Source: Candidatus Omnitrophota bacterium
GTDB taxonomy: Bacteria > Omnitrophota > Gorgyraeia > B26-G9
Reading direction: 5' to 3'
DNA length: 12,034 nucleotides
NCBI GenBank assembly: GCA_028718845.1
Contig: JAQULA010000030.1
Span: 1 to 12,034, forward strand
Positions 1 through 6,926 of this stretch are shown here, piece after piece. Within the stretch, counting starts at the first letter, position 1; each line of letters starts with the position of its first letter. The position numbers and the translations under genes were made by a program. The notes beneath the pieces are model-generated. The model was not told the origin of the DNA, ran no database searches, and worked only from the letters and a program-made list of their open reading frames with translations.

Positions 1-206
1 ATGCCGCCGGGAATATGCCACCCCCGGCCGGAATAGCGATCATCACGCCAGGCCAATAACGTACGCCCTTTTTCATCTTTCACCAAAAGGTCCACGTTTA
101 TCATCGGAGTTATGGAGCTGATATAATAAAATAACTCCTGCGGCAAACCGGCAGACGGATTGGTGACTTTTTCGTTTAAGACCGCTATCGCTTGGGCAAT
201 ATCCAT
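1..206 (-). CDS. Nudix hydrolase, GDP-mannose mannosyl hydrolase-like (N-terminal fragment)
   Basis: This is the first 68 codons of a gene that runs off the left edge; the start is ATG at 204-206. Translation gives a helix ending in LPQELFYYISSITPMINVDL, then LLVKDEKGRTLLAWRDD, then GWHIPGG, where the window ends. The layout matches the Nudix subgroup of GDP-mannose mannosyl hydrolases, in which an LP.E.F..IS..TP..NVDLL segment precedes the Nudix box, and the final GG is the beginning of that box. The catalytic glutamates lie outside the window, so activity cannot be judged. The family hydrolyses GDP-mannose or GDP-glucose to GDP and the free sugar, which fits a neighbourhood holding gmd and fcl, as in colanic-acid-type clusters. 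A GGGA about ten bases upstream of the ATG is a modest ribosome site. The gene has its own strong promoter and a 126-base gap from the operon upstream. Confidence 0.8.
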   Translation of the reverse strand, partial: MDIAQAIAVLNEKVTNPSAGLPQELFYYISSITPMINVDLLVKDEKGRTLLAWRDDRYSGRGWHIPGG

Positions 207-238
207 TATTTTCCCGTTTTATTCAAATTTTCTAAGCC

Positions 239-267
239 ATGATACACAATCAAACGTTCCATGTCAA
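239..267 (-). promoter_or_regulatory. sigma70-type promoter of the Nudix gene
   Basis: On the minus strand, TTGACA (262-267) is followed by exactly 17 bases and TATCAT (239-244). That is a perfect -35 and a -10 with one mismatch. Transcription would begin near 232, giving a leader of about 26 bases before the ATG at 206. The site lies in the 126-base gap after the GT87-LamG gene, so the Nudix gene and whatever follows it can be transcribed independently of the large operon. The call rests on sequence pattern only. Confidence 0.75.
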
Positions 268-332
268 GGCGCACACCATAGATAAATATAACACAAAACA
301 TTGCTAATAAAAAAGTTGTACTCAAAACCGCC

Positions 333-3095
333 TTACTTTGATTTGATTTTTTCCCAGGTTTTAACGATCACATCATCGCCCAGAACCCCCTGAGAAATAC
401 GAGCTTCCTTTATTCTCCCGGAGAACGGACGGTCGGCGCTGCGCCAATTTCCGATATCGAGCGGGAAATCGCTGTTTTGATATTTCCGACCGGCTTCCAG
501 CCAATCATAAAATTTTCCATTGAGACATAAACGCATTTTATCGTTTTGCACCTCGATAGCCGCATAATTCCATTTTCCCGGTTCAAGCGTGAATTTAAGC
601 GGCAGGCTCCAATCCTTTCCGTCTCCGAAAAAGAAAGCATAGGTATTGGTATTTGTCCCATCCTCCTGGACAGTAAATCCCTGATACCAGTTCACTCCCG
701 GGTGGTTGCTGATGATATTCGCTAATGACTGCTGTTTGAGATCAGGACTGACAATCACCTCAACGGTAAAACTTTCCGACAAAACCAGTGACTTTACCGT
801 CGCCGTATTCTTCGCGCCGGACAACGGTTCGACGAACCCGGCATGCATCAGCAGATCTTCGGGGTTAATATCTGCCAGCAATGCCGCCCGCACATTTTCC
901 CCTTTACGCAAGAGCCCCAACGAGGTTCTGACATCCAGAAAAACCATTCCGGACATTTTTTCCGCCGCCGTTATCTGCCCCGGCTTAACGATGTCGGCCG
1001 TATCGGTAAAATTTTTTCTTACCCGTGCCCAGGCCCCATGCATTTCCGCCTCGGTCAACAACCGATTCAGTATCCGGACTTCCCGGATAAGTCCGCTAAA
1101 CGGCCGGGTTAAATCCTTCCAATTACCGATATCCAGCGGATATCCGCTGTTTTTCAAAACACCCCCGGCATCAAGCGTTTCCATCAACTGCCCATTCAGA
1201 TAAAGTGCCACGGTATTTTTTTCGACATTGAGCGCGACATAATTCCACTTGTCCGCTTCCAAAGCAAAATTCACGCCCCGACTCCATGCCGTTCCCGTCC
1301 CAAAGCAGAAACTGAAATTATTGGTATTGTCCCCGTCCTGTTGGATAACCAGGCCCTCGAACCAGTGAAATCCGGGATGATTACTGATTATGTCGGCAAA
1401 AGTACTTTGCTGCCCCGCCGGTTTTACGAGCAGCTCCATGCTGAAAACGTCCGGGAAAATTACCGGAGCAAGAGTAACCGCATCTTTTTCTTCAGACGAA
1501 TCATTGCGAAAACGAATATCAACCAATAAATCCCGGTCATTTACTTCTGCCAACAAACAACCGTTCGTCATCCATCTGGATTGTTTTTTTATTAATCCGA
1601 TTTGCGTCCGTTTTGCGACATATTCTATTTGCGGCCGGTCATCCCTGGTGACGATAACCGTTGATAGTTTGATAAAAACCAGCGTCGCGAAAAAAAACAA
1701 AACCGGCAAGATGAAAAATAAAATCACTTTTTGCGAGGTTTTAACATGCTCATCAAAGAAATTAACGTTTTTATTCAACTGGAAAACTCCCTGCGGAAAT
1801 AAAACGATAGCATACATCAAAATCTGCAGAGCCAGTATTAATGGATACTTATTTTGGAACCAGAGAGGCGTCGCCGCCCAAGAACGCAACGTAAAACCGA
1901 AAATCAGCAGAAGCAGGACCAGCTCGAACAAGGCGGCATTTTTAGCTTTAACGACAAAATTGGCCAGCAGGCCGATAAAAAGTATGGTAAAAGGCACACC
2001 CACGAGCACCAATTTATAATCATGGCTTACCGGCGGCAGCAAATTCATCAGCGGAAGCGAAAGACAAAAAAACAGGACAGCGTTCACCGGATTAAACTTC
2101 CGGAGCAACAAAATCACGCAGCCGCTCATCCACACGATCAGCGGGGTCAAGGTCAATAACATTTTGGTGCTTTTAAAGTCAAAAAACAAATCATCCGTCA
2201 GCAGCCGGGAAAACGATGCCGCGGAATGGTTCCCAAGCCAAAAATAAGGGTTTCCGGCGAATTTTGTCATATTCTTCGCGAATTCCGCCAGACACACCGG
2301 ACCGAGAACAAACAAAAAAGCGACATTGACAAAAGCAGCCGGGATTAATGCCTTCTGTTTATGTTTCCAGAACAAAAGGACGAACAGAACAGCCGGATAA
2401 ATTTTCAGGTGCGCAGCAATCGACAGGGCAATGACCTGCAGCCAAAGCGACTGCGGATATTTAATGATAAGCAGCAAAAATAAAACCGAAAAAAACAAGG
2501 CGAATAAATCGTAATTGCCCCTTTCCAGATTAAACATGAACCCATAACTGCTGATCAACGCAAATGCGGAGAACAAGAAAACGAACGGTTTCTGCAAACT
2601 CGCGTTATTTTTATTTAACCCCGGGAAGACATGGGACCCGATTTCGACGGAACAATAAATACATAATAAAGAAATAATAAAAAGAAGAATTACTTGAAGA
2701 ACATATGCCGTCTCATAAGGAAACAACGCCAGCGGAGAAAAAAATACGGTTTCAAAGGGCGGATAAATACATCCTATCGAATACGGGCTTTTGCCGTCAA
2801 GAACCAGCTTCCCGTATTGATAATTTTCATAAAAATCGATACCCAAACGATGCGGGGCCGCAGCCGGGACCAAGCGCGTGACCGTCCACTGATTCTCCTT
2901 GAAATCGACCAGGGAAACGATGTTGTTAAGCAAATAAAAAGAAAACAAAAACAAAAGAACCGTAAAAATCGCGATTTTTTCACGATCGAAGGTTTTTACC
3001 AGCTTCTTAAAGGAATGAACTCTGTCTTTTATTGTTTTTTTCAGCTTCAAATTCAGATGCGTTTCCCGTTTTATGCCGATTCCAAGACACCACAA
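333..3095 (-). CDS. GT87/DUF2029-like membrane glycosyltransferase fused to two LamG-like domains
   Basis: The protein has about 920 residues. Residues 41-480 hold roughly 11-13 hydrophobic segments. After the first comes a loop with GIDFYENYQYGKLVLDG..PY (85-105) and a YPP motif (111-113). This pattern is typical of GT87/DUF2029 polytopic enzymes, which use polyprenyl-phosphate sugars with an Asp in the first external loop; Asp87 is the candidate. Residues 481-920 are soluble and contain two LamG-like jelly-roll domains (551-689 and 776-914), gapless and about 45% identical. Each carries IISNHPG, DG.NTN, KWNY and PLDIGNW....RPFSG. My segment count does not fix whether the tail faces the periplasm, though LamG domains usually bind glycans outside the cytoplasm. 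The start is uncertain: TTG at 3095 has GAGG only two bases upstream, and TTG at 3050 is an alternative. It follows the GT2 stop by eight bases, which suggests coupling. The sugar donor and acceptor are unknown. Confidence 0.8.
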   Translation of the reverse strand: MWCLGIGIKRETHLNLKLKKTIKDRVHSFKKLVKTFDREKIAIFTVLLFLFSFYLLNNIVSLVDFKENQWTVTRLVPAAAPHRLGIDFYENYQYGKLVLDGKSPYSIGCIYPPFETVFFSPLALFPYETAYVLQVILLFIISLLCIYCSVEIGSHVFPGLNKNNASLQKPFVFLFSAFALISSYGFMFNLERGNYDLFALFFSVLFLLLIIKYPQSLWLQVIALSIAAHLKIYPAVLFVLLFWKHKQKALIPAAFVNVAFLFVLGPVCLAEFAKNMTKFAGNPYFWLGNHSAASFSRLLTDDLFFDFKSTKMLLTLTPLIVWMSGCVILLLRKFNPVNAVLFFCLSLPLMNLLPPVSHDYKLVLVGVPFTILFIGLLANFVVKAKNAALFELVLLLLIFGFTLRSWAATPLWFQNKYPLILALQILMYAIVLFPQGVFQLNKNVNFFDEHVKTSQKVILFFILPVLFFFATLVFIKLSTVIVTRDDRPQIEYVAKRTQIGLIKKQSRWMTNGCLLAEVNDRDLLVDIRFRNDSSEEKDAVTLAPVIFPDVFSMELLVKPAGQQSTFADIISNHPGFHWFEGLVIQQDGDNTNNFSFCFGTGTAWSRGVNFALEADKWNYVALNVEKNTVALYLNGQLMETLDAGGVLKNSGYPLDIGNWKDLTRPFSGLIREVRILNRLLTEAEMHGAWARVRKNFTDTADIVKPGQITAAEKMSGMVFLDVRTSLGLLRKGENVRAALLADINPEDLLMHAGFVEPLSGAKNTATVKSLVLSESFTVEVIVSPDLKQQSLANIISNHPGVNWYQGFTVQEDGTNTNTYAFFFGDGKDWSLPLKFTLEPGKWNYAAIEVQNDKMRLCLNGKFYDWLEAGRKYQNSDFPLDIGNWRSADRPFSGRIKEARISQGVLGDDVIVKTWEKIKSK
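354..881 (-). repeat. Tandem coding repeat, unit 2 (LamG domain 2 with its leader)
   Basis: This is the second copy of the 225-residue unit (residues 739-914), ending six residues before the stop codon. It keeps IISNHPG, the DGTNTN turn, KWNYAA and PLDIGNWRSADRPFSG. Unit 1 has FCFGTGTAW where this copy has FFFGDGKDW. The divergence shows the duplication is old, while the lack of any gap across 176 residues suggests both copies are kept under the same structural constraint. Confidence 0.85.
1029..1556 (-). repeat. Tandem coding repeat, unit 1 (LamG domain 1 with its leader)
   Basis: Residues 514-689 of the GT87-LamG protein align without gaps to residues 739-914 at a constant offset of 225 residues (675 bases). 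By hand I count 74 identities in 176 positions, of which 63 of 139 fall in the LamG core. The similarity begins before the domain, at LLAEVNDRDLL here against LLADINPEDLL in unit 2. The duplicated piece therefore includes a short leader as well as the jelly roll. Confidence 0.85.
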
Positions 3096-3103
3096 GACCT
3101 CGG

Positions 3104-4036
3104 TTAAAAATTTATCCTCTCCTTCTCGATCACTAACGGCCGGTCTTTAACATACGTATAAATGGTGCCGATGTATTCGCCGACGATACCGATAAAAAAC
3201 AGCTGTATAGAAGAAAAGAAGAACAAGCCGATAACCAGGGGCGCCATGCCCAGCTGGAAATTTTCCCAGAAAATTAATTTATACACAAGATATCCGAACG
3301 CGATCAGCAGACTGATAAAAGCCAGCGTAAATCCGATGAAACTCGCCATCCTCAAGGGAACTTTCGAGTAATTCACGAATCCCAGCATCGCCATGTCATA
3401 AAGAGTATAAAAATTATTCTTGCTTTTCCCTCTCTTCCTCTTCGGCTGGGTAAATTCTATCTCCGCGATAGCATACCCTAATTCCGCGATGATCCCCCGG
3501 AAAAAAGGATGCGGTTCCCGGAGGTCCCTTAAAACATCGATGAATTTTCTATCATAGAGACCGAACCCCGTGAAATTCTTAATGATGCGCTCCGTCTCGG
3601 AAAATTTCTCAAGTAAATCATAATAGAATTTTCTCAGGGAAAAAAACAGCGGATTCTCCTCGCTTTTCGTCTTAATCCCGATGACGATTTTATACCCCTC
3701 CTCCCATTTTTTCACGAAATCTTTTATGAGAGCGGGCGGCTCCTGTAAATCAGACGCCATCAGGATGATCGCGTCCCCCCGGGCCTGGAACAAAGCGTAA
3801 TAAGGCGAACGATTGTGGCCGAAGTTTTTCGCGTTTACGATAATTTTTAAATTTTTATCCTCCCCGGCGATTCCCTTGAGTATGGCCACCGTATTATCGG
3901 TCGAGGCGTTGTCGATAAAAATATGCTCATACCGGTATTCTTTTAAACCATCGAATACCGCCTTTACCTGCTGATAAACTTCTTTGACATTTTCTTCTTC
4001 ATTGAAGCAGTTGGAGATCACGCTTATTAACTTCAT
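3104..4036 (-). CDS. GT2 polyprenyl-phosphate glycosyltransferase, GtrB/ArnC/DPM1-like, membrane anchored
   Basis: The protein has 310 residues from ATG at 4036, which is preceded by AGAGGGAGC. An earlier in-frame ATG at 4126 would overlap the upstream dehydratase and add residues unlike the family, so it is rejected. The N-terminal GT-A domain shows VISNCFNEEENV (6-17), IDNASTDNT (41-49) in place of the usual DDGS.D.T, and MASDLQEPP (93-101) as the metal and donor site. RKRGKSK (200-206) is the basic segment typical of bacterial DPM1-like enzymes. Two transmembrane segments follow at about 230-255 and 263-287, then a short basic tail. The family moves a sugar from a nucleotide donor to undecaprenyl phosphate on the cytoplasmic face. 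The next gene encodes a GT87-like enzyme that would need such a lipid donor, so the two may work as a pair. The sugar itself cannot be read from the sequence. Confidence 0.88.
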   Translation of the reverse strand: MKLISVISNCFNEEENVKEVYQQVKAVFDGLKEYRYEHIFIDNASTDNTVAILKGIAGEDKNLKIIVNAKNFGHNRSPYYALFQARGDAIILMASDLQEPPALIKDFVKKWEEGYKIVIGIKTKSEENPLFFSLRKFYYDLLEKFSETERIIKNFTGFGLYDRKFIDVLRDLREPHPFFRGIIAELGYAIAEIEFTQPKRKRGKSKNNFYTLYDMAMLGFVNYSKVPLRMASFIGFTLAFISLLIAFGYLVYKLIFWENFQLGMAPLVIGLFFFSSIQLFFIGIVGEYIGTIYTYVKDRPLVIEKERINF

Positions 4037-4050
4037 GCTCCCTCTTTTGG

Positions 4051-5028
4051 TTAAGCCGTGATAGTCTTCGCATACCATTCCATTGCCGCTTTCAATCCCT
4101 GGGTAAGCGAAAATTCCGGTTTCCATTTCAATACGCGCCGCGCTTTGCCTGAATCAAGGTACTGATGTTTGATTTCATAGCGGGCTTTATTAAGAATCGT
4201 GTACTTCGGTTTTTCCCCGGCCAAGGCATAAATCTTATTCACTAATTTTATCACAGAAATCGGATTCTCATCGCTAAGATTGAATGCCTGCCCGTGCAGA
4301 TTCAGTGCCCGCAGTTTTTCCGCGAGGATGATATACCCCTGAACGATATCATCGACATAAACGTAATCACGGGTAAATTTTCCGTCGCTGCGGATAATCA
4401 GTTTTTTTCCCGTTAGCGCGCAGCAAATCGCATCCGGAACAATTCGCGAGAAGTTATAATCCCCCGGGCCGTAAATATTTCCGCAGCGGGTCGTAACCAC
4501 CGGAACTCCGTAAGTATGCGCATACGTATATCCGATAAGGTCAGCGCAGCTTTTAGAAACATCGTACGGATGGTCCCCTTTCAACGCCGCGTTTTCCGTG
4601 TACGGCAAAATTTTATGACTGCCATAGGCCTTGTCGCTGGAGGCCATCACGATCGCCTCTATTGACCGGCTTTCCCGGGAAATTTCCAGGATATTCCAGG
4701 TCCCCTCAATGTTGGACCTGAACGTCCGGACTGGTTCCTTGTTTGCCCTGGACACAATCGCTTCCGCCGCCAAATGAAAAACAATGTGCGGGTTGTGTTT
4801 TTTAATTATCTTCCGCATCACCTTGAAATCCGCGATGTCGGCTTTGATCCCGGTGAGACGGGTTCTCAATCCGTTTTCATTCAACAAAGATATCTTTCTG
4901 TTTTTTACGATGTCTACGCCGATAACCTGCGCCCCGGCATTAACCAGCGTTCGGGACAGCCAGCTACCAAGAAAACCTTCGTGTCCGGTCATCAATACTT
5001 TTTTATTCTTCCAAAATTTTTTTTCCAT
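4051..5028 (-). CDS. rfbG: CDP-glucose 4,6-dehydratase (extended SDR)
   Basis: The protein has 325 residues from ATG at 5028, four bases after the rfbF stop. An upstream in-frame ATG at 5085 lies inside rfbF and adds an unrelated 19 residues. The Rossmann glycine motif is TGHEGFLGSWL (14-24), which is characteristic of RfbG-type enzymes. SSDKAYG (130-136) carries the dehydratase Asp-Lys pair and YDVSK (155-159) the catalytic Tyr and Lys. Further subgroup marks are RCGNIYGPGDYNFSRIVPDA (181-200) and RSDGKFTRDYVYVDD (213-227). The family converts CDP-D-glucose to CDP-4-keto-6-deoxy-D-glucose using bound NAD. It is somewhat shorter than the roughly 357 residues of enterobacterial RfbG, but all motifs are present. 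Pairing with rfbF immediately upstream makes the CDP substrate the best guess over a dTDP- or GDP-sugar. No 3-dehydrase (RfbH) or epimerase gene lies in the window. Confidence 0.87.
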   Translation of the reverse strand: MEKKFWKNKKVLMTGHEGFLGSWLSRTLVNAGAQVIGVDIVKNRKISLLNENGLRTRLTGIKADIADFKVMRKIIKKHNPHIVFHLAAEAIVSRANKEPVRTFRSNIEGTWNILEISRESRSIEAIVMASSDKAYGSHKILPYTENAALKGDHPYDVSKSCADLIGYTYAHTYGVPVVTTRCGNIYGPGDYNFSRIVPDAICCALTGKKLIIRSDGKFTRDYVYVDDIVQGYIILAEKLRALNLHGQAFNLSDENPISVIKLVNKIYALAGEKPKYTILNKARYEIKHQYLDSGKARRVLKWKPEFSLTQGLKAAMEWYAKTITA

Positions 5029-5032
5029 AGCC

Positions 5033-5812
5033 TTATTTATTCCATAATATCCAAGGCGCGCTGGCCTCTTCGATCTCTTTTTCAAGTTCTATCTTATCCC
5101 TCAACGTATCCATACACTTCCAAAAACCATCATGTTTATAAACCCCCAGCTGCTGGTCTGCCGCCAATCCCTCCAGAGGGGCCCGCTCCCAAATGCTGGC
5201 GTCTCCATCAGCGATATAGCGGAAAACATCCGGCTCTAAAACGAAAAATCCGGCGTTAATCCAGCTGCCTTCCCCTTTAGGCTTTTCCAAAAATGATTTC
5301 ACCGAGCCGTTCGTATCGATATCCAGCACCCCGAACCGGCCGGCCGACCGCACCGCCGTCAACGTGGCAAACTTCTTGTTTTTTTTATGCGTCTTTATCA
5401 ATTGCCTGAGATCGACATCAGCGACTCCGTCGCCGTAGGTCAGCATGAATGTTTCGGCATCAATATACCGCTCTATTCTTTTGAGCCTGCCACCGGTCAT
5501 GGTATCGATCCCGGTATCGATCAGAGTCACCTTCCAGGGCTCGGAAGCGGTATTGTGAATCTTCATTTTATTGTGCGCCATATCGATGGTCACATCGCTC
5601 ATATGCAGAAAATAATGCGAAAAATATTCCTTAATGACATATCCGCGGTATCCAAGGCAAAGGACAAAATCGTTAAAGCCGTAATAAGAGTAAATTTTCA
5701 TGATGTGCCATAAAATCGGCTTTCCCCCGACCTCGATCATCGGTTTGGGGATCATTTCCGTCGCTTCGCTGATACGCGTGCCTCTGCCGCCGCATAAAAT
5801 CACGACCTTCAT
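5033..5812 (-). CDS. rfbF: glucose-1-phosphate cytidylyltransferase
   Basis: This 259-residue protein matches the family length (about 257). The pyrophosphorylase signature is at the start: ILCGGRGTRISEATEMIPKP (5-24), followed by MIEVGGKPILWHIM. YGDGVADVD (126-134) holds the metal-binding aspartates. SFLEKP (173-178), WINAGFFV (184-191) and GFWKCMDTLRDK (229-240) are diagnostic of RfbF. It makes CDP-D-glucose from CTP and glucose-1-phosphate in the cytoplasm and feeds the dehydratase encoded four bases downstream. ATG at 5812 has AGAGGAG about five bases upstream, a good ribosome site. The gap from fcl is 16 bases. Confidence 0.95.
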   Translation of the reverse strand: MKVVILCGGRGTRISEATEMIPKPMIEVGGKPILWHIMKIYSYYGFNDFVLCLGYRGYVIKEYFSHYFLHMSDVTIDMAHNKMKIHNTASEPWKVTLIDTGIDTMTGGRLKRIERYIDAETFMLTYGDGVADVDLRQLIKTHKKNKKFATLTAVRSAGRFGVLDIDTNGSVKSFLEKPKGEGSWINAGFFVLEPDVFRYIADGDASIWERAPLEGLAADQQLGVYKHDGFWKCMDTLRDKIELEKEIEEASAPWILWNK

Positions 5813-5828
5813 AGCATCTCCTCTTACG

Positions 5829-6899
5829 TTATCTCAAGGTATCGATCTGTTCACAGTACCAGGCATAACTTTTTTTAATGCCTTCTTTTAACTTCGTTCT
5901 TGCCTGCCAGCCCAATGCGTTTAATCGCGACACATTAAGCAATTTCTTCGGGGTCCCGTCCGGTTTTGCGGTATCATTTTTGATCGCCCCTTCAAATCCG
6001 ACGATTTCCTTGACCAATACGGCCAAATCCTGGATTGAAATGTCCTTCCCCACGCCGATATTGACAAATTCCCCGATAGTGTGCGCGTTGCAGTTTTGCA
6101 TGAGATAAAAACAGGCATCCGCAAGGTCATCAACGAACAGGAATTCCCGCAAGGGAGTCCCCGTCCCCCAAATCAGAACATGCTCCCGAAAAATCCCCAG
6201 TTTTTCCAGGATAGCGATCACGTCCTTGAGCGAAGCCGGACCTTGTGCGTCGACGCCAAAACCGAGGGGGAAACGTTTTATGTCCGCTTTTATCCTTTCC
6301 GCGTCATTATTATGCAGTAACTTCGCCAGGTGAAACTTGCGAATCATAGTCGGTAAAACATGCGCGGTCTCCAGATTAAAATTATCGCCCGGCCCGTAAA
6401 GGTTTGTCGGCATGACCGATATGAAGTCGGTTCCATATTGTTCGTTATAATACCGGCATAACTTTATCGCGGCAATTTTGGCGACGGCATACGGTTCGTT
6501 CGTCGACTCCAGGACGCCGGTCAGCAAACTTTCTTCGGTCATCGGCTGCGGAGCAAATTTCGGATATATGCATGAAGAACCTAAATTAAGCAGCTTTTTC
6601 ACACCATTCCTGTAGGCGGCGTTAATGACATTGGCGGCAATCATGATATTATCGTAGATGAATTCCGCTTTATACGTATTATTGGCGAGAATTCCGCCGA
6701 CTTTGGCCGCGGCTAAAAACACATAGTCGGGATGTTCCGCCTTGAAAAAAGCATCGGTTTGTTCCTGGCGGCGCAAATCGATGCTTTTGATGTCGTTGAC
6801 GACCAAACGGGAAAAACCTTCCCGCTGCAACCGGCGTAAAATCGCCGATCCAACCAAGCCGGTATGCCCGGCAATGAAAATTTTCGATGTTTTTTCCAT
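5829..6899 (-). CDS. fcl: GDP-L-fucose synthase (GDP-4-keto-6-deoxymannose 3,5-epimerase/4-reductase)
   Basis: The protein has 356 residues. It carries GHTGLVG (11-17) for NADPH binding and the family signature AAAKVGGI (63-70). The active site shows GSSCIYP (107-113) with Ser108/109 and Cys110, then Tyr137 and Lys141 in EPYAVAK. NLYGPGDNF (166-174), AHVLP (179-183, with the catalytic-type His180) and GTPLREFLFVDD (247-258) are typical. The enzyme epimerises and reduces the GMD product to GDP-L-fucose. It is about 35-40 residues longer than E. coli WcaG because of an insertion between AHVLP and the LIWGTGTPLREF segment, roughly residues 191-240. Similar long forms are known from Bacteroides-type bacteria, so this is a known variant. 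ATG at 6899 has GAGG about 12 bases upstream. It follows gmd by 27 bases. Confidence 0.95.
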   Translation of the reverse strand: MEKTSKIFIAGHTGLVGSAILRRLQREGFSRLVVNDIKSIDLRRQEQTDAFFKAEHPDYVFLAAAKVGGILANNTYKAEFIYDNIMIAANVINAAYRNGVKKLLNLGSSCIYPKFAPQPMTEESLLTGVLESTNEPYAVAKIAAIKLCRYYNEQYGTDFISVMPTNLYGPGDNFNLETAHVLPTMIRKFHLAKLLHNNDAERIKADIKRFPLGFGVDAQGPASLKDVIAILEKLGIFREHVLIWGTGTPLREFLFVDDLADACFYLMQNCNAHTIGEFVNIGVGKDISIQDLAVLVKEIVGFEGAIKNDTAKPDGTPKKLLNVSRLNALGWQARTKLKEGIKKSYAWYCEQIDTLR

Positions 6900-6926
6900 C
6901 AGCTTCGTGCCTCTATCCCCCCGAAC

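Noticed and set aside
706..1203. 165-codon plus-strand open frame opposite the LamG region
   Set aside because: It lies wholly inside the convincing minus-strand gene, has no family resemblance, and is rich in Ser, Arg and Pro as expected from a shadow frame. The same holds for the other plus-strand frames in the window.
4037..4126. N-terminal extension of the GtrB-like GT2 to an ATG at 4126
   Set aside because: It overlaps the rfbG coding end, adds 30 residues not seen in the family, and the ATG at 4036 has a better ribosome site and starts at the typical GT2 N-terminus.
5029..5085. Start of rfbG at 5085
   Set aside because: This would overlap the end of rfbF and add 19 basic residues before the usual FW.....V..TGH.GF.GSWL start. 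ATG at 5028 fits both family and spacing.
5829..6899. The insertion in fcl as a novel domain
   Set aside because: The extra segment of about 40 residues before the LIWGTGTPLREF segment is also found in long GDP-fucose synthases of Bacteroides-type bacteria, so it is a known variant.
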